From NCBI GenBank assembly GCA_040902925.1, contig JBBDWJ010000348.1:1-11240 (forward strand): a DNA stretch of 11,240 nt. Direction: 5' to 3'. Within the stretch, counting starts at the first letter, position 1. Each line of letters begins with the position of its first letter. Of this stretch, positions 5,181 to 11,240 are shown piece after piece. The DNA comes from JBBDWJ01 sp040902925 (GTDB taxonomy: Bacteria > Acidobacteriota > Terriglobia > Bryobacterales > UBA6623). The notes beneath the pieces were generated by a model that worked only from the letters and a program-made list of their open reading frames with translations, ran no database searches and was not told the DNA's origin. A program made the translations under genes and the position numbers.

Positions 5181-6407
5181 TCAGCCCGCCGGACCCGCGA
5201 TTGCCCCCAAGTAAGCAAAGAAAAGCAGCGCCCCCACCAGCACGGCATTGATCACGTGCCCGCTGAGGAAGGAGCGTCCGACCCACTCCTCGCGGTTGTT
5301 CAGAATGAGCAGCGTGAGCGCCACCAGGGGCAGGAACATCGCCCCCACAATCCCGTAGGCAAGCTGAATCTGCGTGACGGTCGTCCACAAAAACAATGCC
5401 GGGACTGTCGCGATGAAAATCAAATAACCGCGGTAGGCGCGGGTAGCCCGCAAGTCCGCGGTGCGCTCGCCGGGCTGCGCCTTCTGCAGCTCCAGAAAAT
5501 CGGCAAACATATAGGGGATACTCTGCCAAACGCCGAGGAGGCTCGAAAACACGGCGCCCCAGAACCCAGCCAGAAAAATCCACTTACCTGCCGGACCGAT
5601 CGCAAGAGTCAGTTGGTCGGCCATCTGGAGCGCCACGGCCGCGCCGCCGCCCTCGATCTTGATGCGCGAGCCGATGATGATCACCGCCAGCCCAAACAGC
5701 CCGGTCAATCCGTTGCCGACGGCCAGATCGACGCGGCAGAGGCGAACGTCGGCCAGGCCCTGGCGGCCACGCTCACGGATCCAATAGCCATAGGAGAGCA
5801 GTGTCACCGTGCCGCCGACGCCGCCGAGCACGGCCAGCAACCAGCCGGTGCTGCCCGGGGGAATGCTGGGAATGAGGCCGGCCGCGACGCTGCCCCAGTC
5901 CGGAGCGATCATCACCGCCGTCGCCAGCACGGTCACGAACATGATGCCGATCAGCACCGACATCAGCAGTTCAAACAGAGCAAAGCTGCCGAACAAAACC
6001 AGCGCCAGCCCTGCGGCGGAATGGATAAGGCCCCAGGCGACCTTCGAGGTCTGGGGCGAGCCGAGCGGCAGCAGGCCAGCGCCGGCGATACCACAAGCCG
6101 TCATCAACGCGCCGCCGACGACGAGGGTAAAAAGCACCAGGTAGACCAGGAAAACCCAACGAATCCACCGGCCCAACCGCCAAGCCCAGCCTTCGAGCAG
6201 CGTCGTTCCAGTGGCAAGTTGCCAGCGTGCCAACCCTTCGCTCAGCGTAAATTTGAGAGCGGCGCCGGCAAGAGCGGCCCACAGCAGCGCCAGACCCACA
6301 TGCGACCCGGCCAGCCCGGCCGACAGCAAGTCGCCCGCGCCCACGCCGGTTGCGGCCAGCAGGATGCCTGGGGCGAGGTTGGAATACCAGGATCGGAGTT
6401 TCGACAT
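5181..6407 (-). CDS. Nramp-family-like membrane transporter with atypical substrate motifs
   Basis: A 408-residue polytopic inner-membrane protein with about 11 hydrophobic segments, similar to the Nramp (divalent metal/proton) family in length and in the opening WYSNLAPGILLAATG. The classical metal-binding DPGN motif of helix 1 is replaced by GAGD (residues 23-26), and the helix 6 MPH motif by GGVGGTVTLLSYGYW (195-209). It therefore belongs to a divergent Nramp-related branch, and transport of Mn2+ or Fe2+ should not be assumed. I chose the ATG at 6407 because the open frame upstream (to 6536) encodes a polar, arginine-rich 43-residue stretch unlike a transporter N-terminus. No strong Shine-Dalgarno supports either start. 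It is divergent from the SIS-domain gene and not in an obvious operon. Confidence 0.8.
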   Translation of the reverse strand: MSKLRSWYSNLAPGILLAATGVGAGDLLSAGLAGSHVGLALLWAALAGAALKFTLSEGLARWQLATGTTLLEGWAWRLGRWIRWVFLVYLVLFTLVVGGALMTACGIAGAGLLPLGSPQTSKVAWGLIHSAAGLALVLFGSFALFELLMSVLIGIMFVTVLATAVMIAPDWGSVAAGLIPSIPPGSTGWLLAVLGGVGGTVTLLSYGYWIRERGRQGLADVRLCRVDLAVGNGLTGLFGLAVIIIGSRIKIEGGGAAVALQMADQLTLAIGPAGKWIFLAGFWGAVFSSLLGVWQSIPYMFADFLELQKAQPGERTADLRATRAYRGYLIFIATVPALFLWTTVTQIQLAYGIVGAMFLPLVALTLLILNNREEWVGRSFLSGHVINAVLVGALLFFAYLGAIAGPAG

Positions 6408-6664
6408 GGACGCTACAGCGAACAGGCGTGTTGAACGATCTTCTCGATAACCGGCCGTCTCAAGGGAAAGGCGAGCACGACCGATGCCGCCCGGCAACCG
6501 TCTGGGGCCAAGGCGGTCCGACGTAGAATTGTACACTTTACTCGGGCGTCGAAACGCCGTCGCCGGAAAACTCCGAGGCGCTGGTTTCGAACCGCGCAGC
6601 CATAGTTAACGGCGAGGAACGAACGGAGGCACGGCGTCCCAAGCCTGTGGGATGATAGTCCCCT

Positions 6665-7726
6665 ATGTCGTTGATGCTCGACGAAATCGAACAACAACCC
6701 GCCGCGCTGGAGCGCACATTCAAGGCTGAGATCGAGCATTTTCGGGCCTTCCGCAAGCGCATGGAGCAGAAGCCGCCGTCGCTGGTAGTCCTGGTGGCGC
6801 GCGGCACCTCCGACAACGCCGCTCTGTTTGCGCGCTACCTGATCGAAACCGCGGTTGGCGTGCCAGTGGCCTTGGCAGCGCCTTCGGTGACCACGGTCTA
6901 TGGGGCCCGGGTGCGCTGGAACAACGCGCTGGTTGTCGGGATTTCTCAATCCGGAGAGTCCACCGACACCAACCTGGTGCTCGAAGCAGCGCGCGAACAA
7001 GGCGCGCTGACGGTGGGCATCACCAACGAAGCCGGCAGCGCTATGACGCGCCTGGTGGACGAGGTTTTTCTGGTGCGGGCGGGCCGCGAGCGCAGCGTCG
7101 CCGCCACCAAAACCTACACCGGCCAGTTATTGATGGGATACCTGCTGGCCTACGCCCTGGGAGCGCCGTTTCCACCGGTGGCCATTCAACGGCTGGCGGC
7201 AGCCGCTGCGCGCGCATTGAAACTCAAAAAGCAAGTCGCCGAGCTTTCCGAGCGCTACCGCTATATGTCGAACGCTGTGGTGGTGGGCCGCGGCCTCAAC
7301 TACGCGAATGCTTTCGAGCTATCGCTCAAGCTCATGGAAACTTGTTATGTGGTAGCGGAACGGTTTTCGGGGGCCGATTTCATTCACGGGCCGATCGCCT
7401 TGGTCGAGCAGGCTTTCCCTGTGTTCGTGTTTGCCGCGCCGGGGCCAACCTACGCCGGAACCCGCGACATGCTCGAAAAGCTCAAGCAACTCGACGCGGA
7501 AACGATCGTCATCACCGAATCCGATGACCCCAAGCTGCTTTCTTCCGCGACGCGCTCGATGCGCCTTCGCGGCCGCTCGCCCCGCGTGGCCGGGTGCCCT
7601 GAAGATCTGCTGTCGCCCATTCCCTACATCATTCCCGGCCAGCTCTTTGCGGCTTTTCTGGCCGAGCAAAAGGGTTTCAACCCCGACAAACCCCGCACAC
7701 TGAGCAAGGTAACCAAAACGATCTAG
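6665..7726 (+). CDS. SIS-domain amino-sugar phosphate isomerase/deaminase (NagB-II or GlmS-C type)
   Basis: A 353-residue protein matching the isomerase half of glucosamine-6-phosphate synthase, without the N-terminal glutaminase domain. Such stand-alone proteins are usually glucosamine-6-phosphate deaminases (NagB-II) or related sugar-phosphate isomerases. Two SIS domains are visible. The first (about 35-165) has RGTSDNA (46-52), SQSGESTDTN (94-103) and ERSVAATKTYT (142-152). The second (about 200-340) has E232 and H241 in AERFSGADFIHGP, corresponding to catalytic Glu and His of GlmS. The C-terminal tail PRTLSKVTKTI corresponds to the GlmS tail that closes over the active site. The start at 6665 gives MSLMLDEIEQQP; the ATG at 6674 (MLDEIEQQP) is an equally good alternative. 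The upstream spacer (6408-6664) holds no other gene. The exact substrate cannot be set from sequence alone. Confidence 0.88.
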   Translation: MSLMLDEIEQQPAALERTFKAEIEHFRAFRKRMEQKPPSLVVLVARGTSDNAALFARYLIETAVGVPVALAAPSVTTVYGARVRWNNALVVGISQSGESTDTNLVLEAAREQGALTVGITNEAGSAMTRLVDEVFLVRAGRERSVAATKTYTGQLLMGYLLAYALGAPFPPVAIQRLAAAAARALKLKKQVAELSERYRYMSNAVVVGRGLNYANAFELSLKLMETCYVVAERFSGADFIHGPIALVEQAFPVFVFAAPGPTYAGTRDMLEKLKQLDAETIVITESDDPKLLSSATRSMRLRGRSPRVAGCPEDLLSPIPYIIPGQLFAAFLAEQKGFNPDKPRTLSKVTKTI

Positions 7727-7739
7727 GCCAACGAGCTAG

Positions 7740-7778
7740 GCTGGGTTCCCGGAATCCGCCAGAGGCGGCCAACCCGGC
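7740..7778. terminator. Branched hairpin between convergent genes, possible bidirectional terminator
   Basis: Outer arms GCTGGGTT (7740-7747) and AACCCGGC (7771-7778) pair over 8 bp with one G-T wobble. Inside, CCGCC and GGCGG (7756-7768) pair around the loop AGA. It lies exactly between the ends of the SIS-domain and YflT-type genes. No T-run is present, so intrinsic termination is uncertain; it may be another extragenic palindrome. Confidence 0.4.
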
Positions 7779-7794
7779 ACGCCGAGACGCCTTC

Positions 7795-8319
7795 TCAGTG
7801 AGCGTGTAGCGACACCGGCTCGGCGCCGGCCTCTTCAAACCGTCTCTCGGCGTTGCGAAGTCTTCGAGGTCCCTCCTCGCTGCGGTCTTCCGCGACGACT
7901 ACGATCTTGCCCTTCTCGATCGACTGCTCGTAGAACTCGGCCGCCTCTTTGTCGAGGCCCCGCGAAGTCATCGCGCCGATAAAGCCGCCGACGATCCCGC
8001 CGGTCGCCAGGGAGGTGACGAGATGTCCCGCTACCACAAGGGCAACTCCGCCCGTGGTGGCGAGTGCGGCAATAGTTGCCAGGCCGCCAAGAGTAGCCCC
8101 GATCACACCGCCAACCGCGGCGCGGTGAGGAGCGGATTCGCCGGCCTGCTCGCCTTCGAATCCTTTGAAGTGTTCCTCCCGGGCGGGATCGGAGCAGATC
8201 ACCGAGATTTGATCTTTCTCGAAGCCCTCCAACAGCAACGCCTCCACGGCTTGTTCCGCCTTGTGGATACGGTCAAAAACCGCCGCTCTCACCGGCTTGT
8301 CGTTGTTTGAGTGCGCCAT
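7795..8319 (-). CDS. YflT-type general stress protein with glycine-rich membrane-like core
   Basis: A 174-residue protein. Residues 9-45 (VRAAVFDRIHKAEQAVEAL, then LLEGFEKDQISVIC) match the N-terminal domain of the heat-induced YflT/general stress protein 17M family. The middle (68-119) is a long Gly/Ala-rich hydrophobic stretch resembling glycine-zipper membrane or packing segments. The C-terminal part (121-174) is charged and carries KIVVVAEDRSEE. Biochemical function is unknown for this family; expression is usually stress-linked. The start at 8319 has AAAGGA about 8 bases upstream, while the longer frame to 8361 lacks such a site. It is convergent with the SIS-domain gene. Confidence 0.75.
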   Translation of the reverse strand: MAHSNNDKPVRAAVFDRIHKAEQAVEALLLEGFEKDQISVICSDPAREEHFKGFEGEQAGESAPHRAAVGGVIGATLGGLATIAALATTGGVALVVAGHLVTSLATGGIVGGFIGAMTSRGLDKEAAEFYEQSIEKGKIVVVAEDRSEEGPRRLRNAERRFEEAGAEPVSLHAH

Positions 8320-8528
8320 CGGGAATCCTTTCTTTAACGCCAGGCCGCGTTCGTCAAGCACATCGGCGGCGTTACCTTACGGGCCTCTTGTCCGTCTGAG
8401 AATAGGAAGCGTCAGGAATACCGACTGTTACCAGCGATCCCGTTGTCGCCGAGGCCGTCAGGCGGAATCCGAGAACGATGGGCTTCCTCAGTTCCAGCGG
8501 AGTCCCCCCGGCGCGCGGCCGGAGTGAT

Positions 8529-8559
8529 TTGACAAGGGCGTAAGCCGGTGTTTCATAAT
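8529..8559 (+). promoter_or_regulatory. Candidate sigma-70-type promoter of the ABC operon
   Basis: A perfect -35 TTGACA (8529-8534) and a near-consensus -10 CATAAT (8554-8559) are separated by 19 bp, slightly longer than the optimum 17. Predicted transcription would start near 8566, giving a leader of about 85 nt to the ATG at 8652. Confidence 0.5.
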
Positions 8560-8560
8560 G

Positions 8561-8591
8561 ATTTAAGCTAGACAGTCATTTAAGCCAGACA
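8561..8591 (+). promoter_or_regulatory. 14-bp direct repeat at the predicted start of the ABC operon transcript
   Basis: ATTTAAGCTAGACA (8561-8574) and ATTTAAGCCAGACA (8578-8591) differ at one base and are 17 bp apart. They begin one base after the -10 element. The position and spacing would suit an operator pair that blocks initiation, but the regulator is unknown. Confidence 0.45.
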
Positions 8592-8651
8592 CTTCCGGAT
8601 AGTTCCCGGCGCCGTTGGCGGCGCAATCTTGCGTCTCCGATCCATCCAGCC

Positions 8652-9701
8652 ATGATTAAAGTTGAGGGTTTGACCAAACGTTACGGGCCTACGACCGCGG
8701 TTAACAACATTAGCTTCGAGGTCGCCCGCGGTGAAATCGTCGGTTTTCTCGGGCCGAACGGAGCCGGTAAAACCACCACGATGCGGATCTTGACCGGGTT
8801 CCTGCCGCCGACCTTGGGAAAGGCGTCCGTCGCCGGCTACGATGTGATGGACCACCCCCTGGAGGTCAAAAAGCGCATCGGCTATCTGCCCGAGACGCCG
8901 CCGCTCTATCCCGAAATGGAGGTCGTCGAGTTTCTGGATTTTGTGGGGCGGCTAAAAGGCATCCCGAGCGCCGACGTTCCTAAACGAGTCGACTCCGTGC
9001 TGGAGCGATGCGCGCTGGGCCACGTGCGGCATAAGATTATCGGCCACCTGTCGAAGGGCTACCGGCAGCGCGTCGGGCTGGCGCAGGCGCTGATTCATGG
9101 ACCGGACGTGCTGATCCTCGACGAGCCCACAGCGGGCCTCGACCCCAAGCAGATCATCGACGTGCGCAAGCTGATTCACGCTTTGAGCGGCGAGCACACC
9201 ATCATCTTGAGCACGCACATCTTGCCCGAGGTCTCGGGAACGTGCAGCCGCGTGCTGATCATCAACGAAGGGCGGCTCGAGGCCAGCGACACGCCGGAGA
9301 ACCTTACGGCCCGCCTGCAAGGCCACGACAGCCTATGGGTGGATGTCGACGGGCCGGCGGCCGACGTGGAACTGGCGCTGAGCGCCGTGCCGGGCGTCAC
9401 TCGAGTGGTTCGCGAGAACGGGCACTCCCCGCGGACGGCGTGGCAAGTGGAAACTGCCAACGATCCGGAAATTCGGAGCCAGGTCGCGCGTACCGTCATC
9501 GAACGCGGCTGGGCGCTCTATGAGATCCGGCCGATCGGGCTCAGTCTCGAGGAGATCTTCCTGAAGTTAACCTCCAAAGAAGAAGCCGTGGAGCAGGCGC
9601 TCGTAGGGGAACCTGGTGCGGATTCGAGCGGGACCGCGGAGTCCGGCGAAACCGTCCCGGCCGTGGATCGCGGCGAGTCTTCCGGCGGAGGCGCGGCATG
9701 A
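8652..9701 (+). CDS. ABC transporter ATP-binding protein, GldA-like
   Basis: Cytoplasmic ATPase that powers the permease encoded next. The 349-residue protein has Walker A GPNGAGKTT (34-42), signature LSKGYRQR (133-140), Walker B VLILDEP (153-159) and the switch histidine H189 in STHILPEVS. The Q-loop position reads YLPETPPLYPEM, with Glu where many ABC proteins have Gln, as is common in the GldA/gliding-type branch. After the ABC domain (about 1-220) comes a regulatory-type domain, then an acidic, Gly/Ser-rich tail (about 312-349) unusual in length and probably disordered. The stop overlaps the permease start (ATGA, 9698-9701), showing tight translational coupling. Homologues serve Bacteroidetes gliding (gldA), but are widespread in non-gliders with unknown cargo. 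Confidence 0.92.
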   Translation: MIKVEGLTKRYGPTTAVNNISFEVARGEIVGFLGPNGAGKTTTMRILTGFLPPTLGKASVAGYDVMDHPLEVKKRIGYLPETPPLYPEMEVVEFLDFVGRLKGIPSADVPKRVDSVLERCALGHVRHKIIGHLSKGYRQRVGLAQALIHGPDVLILDEPTAGLDPKQIIDVRKLIHALSGEHTIILSTHILPEVSGTCSRVLIINEGRLEASDTPENLTARLQGHDSLWVDVDGPAADVELALSAVPGVTRVVRENGHSPRTAWQVETANDPEIRSQVARTVIERGWALYEIRPIGLSLEEIFLKLTSKEEAVEQALVGEPGADSSGTAESGETVPAVDRGESSGGGAA

Positions 9702-10465
9702 GAAATATCTGGACGATCGCCCGGCGCGAGCTTTACTCGTACTTTTCGTCTCCCATCGCTTACATCGTTCTGGCGATGTTTGCCGTGCTGTTCGGTTTTT
9801 TCTTTTACAGCGCGGTGGCCATCTTTGTGCAGTTCAGCGCCCAGGCCGCCATGCAGCCCGGCGCGCCGCCGATGAACGTCAACCAGTTTATTGTCCAGCC
9901 GACGCTTGGCAATTTCGGCATCATTCTGTTGCTGCTGACGCCGCTGATCACCATGCGGCTGTTCGCCGAGGAGATGCGCAGCGGCACGATCGAGCTGCTG
10001 CTCACTTCTCCGGTGCACGACTACGAAATCATTCTGGGCAAGTGGCTCGGGGCGATGCTGCTTTACGCGTGCATGCTGGCGGTTTCGTTATTGAATCTGT
10101 CCATTCTTTTCATCGTCTCCACTCCCGACTGGCGGGCCATGCTGGTGGGTTATGTAGGGCTGCTGCTGATGGGAGGCGCGTTCCTCGCGATGGGGGCGTT
10201 CATCTCGACGCTCACTCGCAATCAGATCGTCGCCGGCGCGGTCACGTTCTGCTTGTTTTTGCTGCTTTGGGTGCTCGATTGGGCCGGCTCGTACAACACG
10301 TCCATTATCGGCCGGATTTGCAGCTATCTCGCGATCGCGCCCCACTTCGAGCAGTTCTCCAAAGGAGTCATCGAGTTGAAGGATGCAGTCTATTACCTCA
10401 GCGCTATAGCGGCCGGATTGTTCATGAGCAAGCGGTCGATCGAGTCCCTGCGCTGGAGGGCCTAG
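9698..10465 (+). CDS. ABC-2 type permease, GldF-like
   Basis: Integral membrane subunit of the ABC system, 255 residues, with six hydrophobic segments at about 20-43, 70-88, 115-140, 146-170, 176-195 and 228-245. The stretch TMRLFAEEMRSGTIELLLTS (85-104) is the conserved cytoplasmic coupling segment of GldF-like ABC-2 permeases. It starts inside the stop of the ATPase gene and is followed 19 bases later by the GldG-like gene, the same order as gldA/gldF/gldG-like clusters. The transported substrate is unknown. Confidence 0.9.
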   Translation: MRNIWTIARRELYSYFSSPIAYIVLAMFAVLFGFFFYSAVAIFVQFSAQAAMQPGAPPMNVNQFIVQPTLGNFGIILLLLTPLITMRLFAEEMRSGTIELLLTSPVHDYEIILGKWLGAMLLYACMLAVSLLNLSILFIVSTPDWRAMLVGYVGLLLMGGAFLAMGAFISTLTRNQIVAGAVTFCLFLLLWVLDWAGSYNTSIIGRICSYLAIAPHFEQFSKGVIELKDAVYYLSAIAAGLFMSKRSIESLRWRA

Positions 10466-10484
10466 CAGCGAGGTTCCCCACGCG

Positions 10485-11240
10485 ATGAATTTCGATTCGT
10501 TGAAAACCCGGCAAGCGAAGTCTGGCGCCTACATGGCGGTGTACGTCCTCGTCGCATTCGCGATTCTGGCGGCGGTGAACTATCTGGCGGTGCAATACAA
10601 CAAGAGCTACGACGCCACGCAAAGCAAGCTCTACAGCCTGTCGGATCAGACCCTGAAAATACTGGGCGACCTCGAGCAGGACGTCAAAATTTATTACTTC
10701 GACCGCAAGACGCAGTTCCCGCGCGCCGAAGATATGCTGGTGCGCTACGCCAACGCCTCGAACAAAGTTACGGTTGACTACATCGACACCGACAGCAGGA
10801 TCGAGGTTGCCGAGGCGATGAACGTGAGCAAGCATGGCACGGTTCTGGTCGAATTAGGCGCCAATCGGGAAGAAGCCTCGTCGATCAACGAGGAAGACAT
10901 CACCCGCGCCATTATCAAGGCGACCAAGGGCGAAGAGAAGAAGGCATGCCTGCTCGCCGGGCACGGCGAAGCCGGCCCCGAGGACCAGCAGCGGGATGGT
11001 TTTTCGGCTGCCAAGCAGGAAATCGAGGGCGCCAACTATATCACCGAGACGATCTCGCTGCTCGAAAGGCCCGAGGTCCCCGGCGACTGCACGCTATTGA
11101 TCGTTGCCGGTCCGGACAAGGACTACCTGGAGCCCGAGATCGATATTTTGCGGAAGTACGTCGAGGGCGGCGGCCGGGCGCTGTTCATGATTGATCACGA
11201 GAAGAGCCCGCGGTTGGTCGAGTTGGTTGCGTCCTGGGGC
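10485..11240 (+). CDS. GldG-like ABC auxiliary protein, 3' end beyond the window
   Basis: An open frame runs from the ATG at 10485 without a stop to the window end (252 codons), so the gene is partial. Residues 15-36 form one transmembrane helix near the N-terminus. It is followed by YDATQSKLYSLSDQT (42-56), the motif at the start of the extracytoplasmic domain in GldG/ABC_transp_aux proteins. Further regions include KVTVDYID and LLIVAGPDKDYLEPEIDILR, then the glycine-rich GGGRALFMID typical of this domain. It probably sits on the outer face of the membrane with the GldF-like permease. A weak GAGG lies about 11 bases before the ATG. Its partner ATPase and permease are directly upstream. Confidence 0.88.
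   Translation, partial: MNFDSLKTRQAKSGAYMAVYVLVAFAILAAVNYLAVQYNKSYDATQSKLYSLSDQTLKILGDLEQDVKIYYFDRKTQFPRAEDMLVRYANASNKVTVDYIDTDSRIEVAEAMNVSKHGTVLVELGANREEASSINEEDITRAIIKATKGEEKKACLLAGHGEAGPEDQQRDGFSAAKQEIEGANYITETISLLERPEVPGDCTLLIVAGPDKDYLEPEIDILRKYVEGGGRALFMIDHEKSPRLVELVASWG

Larger units (their letters stand above)
8320..8651. other. Gene-free divergent spacer
   Basis: No convincing coding sequence on either strand. It separates the YflT-type gene (leftward) from the Gld-like operon (rightward). It contains a GC-rich inverted repeat (CCGGC/GCCGG, 8508-8522), the promoter candidate at 8529-8559, a 14-bp direct repeat, and roughly 60 bases of leader before the ABC gene. Confidence 0.6.

Noticed and set aside
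5256..6434. 392-codon open frame on the + strand
   Set aside because: Antisense to the Nramp-like gene. Its product is a Q/R/H/P/A-rich shadow with no domain, while the - strand gives a coherent membrane protein.
9616..10488. 290-codon open frame overlapping the GldF-like permease
   Set aside because: Same strand but a different frame; arginine- and histidine-rich composition typical of a frame-shifted shadow of a GC-rich membrane protein gene.

Overview
The window is GC-rich bacterial chromosome with long intergenic spacers full of short palindromes. The gene mix (a stand-alone glycerol-3-phosphate dehydrogenase, an Nramp-like transporter without the classical metal motifs, a GldA/GldF/GldG-type ABC system) and the palindromic spacers suggest an Acidobacteriota-like soil or sediment bacterium. 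That placement is inference; no rRNA or other marker gene is present.

Layout: the possible last codons of an upstream gene (1-27); a palindrome-bearing spacer; glpD (198-1757, +); an IS1595-family transposon of about 2.36 kb (1795-4154) carrying three + strand passenger genes (a HEPN-like protein, a zinc-ribbon protein, a 65-residue basic protein) and a convergent transposase on the - strand; a gene-free spacer with several hairpin repeats (4155-4564); msrB (4565-4966, -); an Nramp-like permease (5181-6407, -); a SIS-domain sugar-phosphate isomerase/deaminase (6665-7726, +); a YflT-type stress protein (7795-8319, -); a promoter-bearing spacer; and an operon of ABC ATPase, ABC-2 permease and GldG-like auxiliary protein (8652 to the window end, +; the last gene is cut).

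The most interesting region is the transposon. Its ends are a perfect 16-bp inverted repeat (1795-1810 and 4139-4154), flanked by an 8-bp target duplication with one mismatch (CAAGATTC and CAAGATTG). Removing the element restores a perfect 9-bp-stem hairpin with a 4-nt loop, a sister of the palindrome at 36-55 and 1757-1778. One stem pair differs between the two versions in a compensated way (A:T versus G:C). The element therefore appears to have landed in the loop of a REP-like palindrome just downstream of glpD. Its passenger genes look like a small HEPN-ribonuclease module, plausibly defence or toxin-antitoxin, carried by an insertion sequence.

The other genes are housekeeping or stress functions: glycerol phosphate oxidation, methionine sulfoxide repair, amino-sugar metabolism, general stress and an ABC export complex. 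Apart from the Gld-like operon they appear to be independent transcription units.
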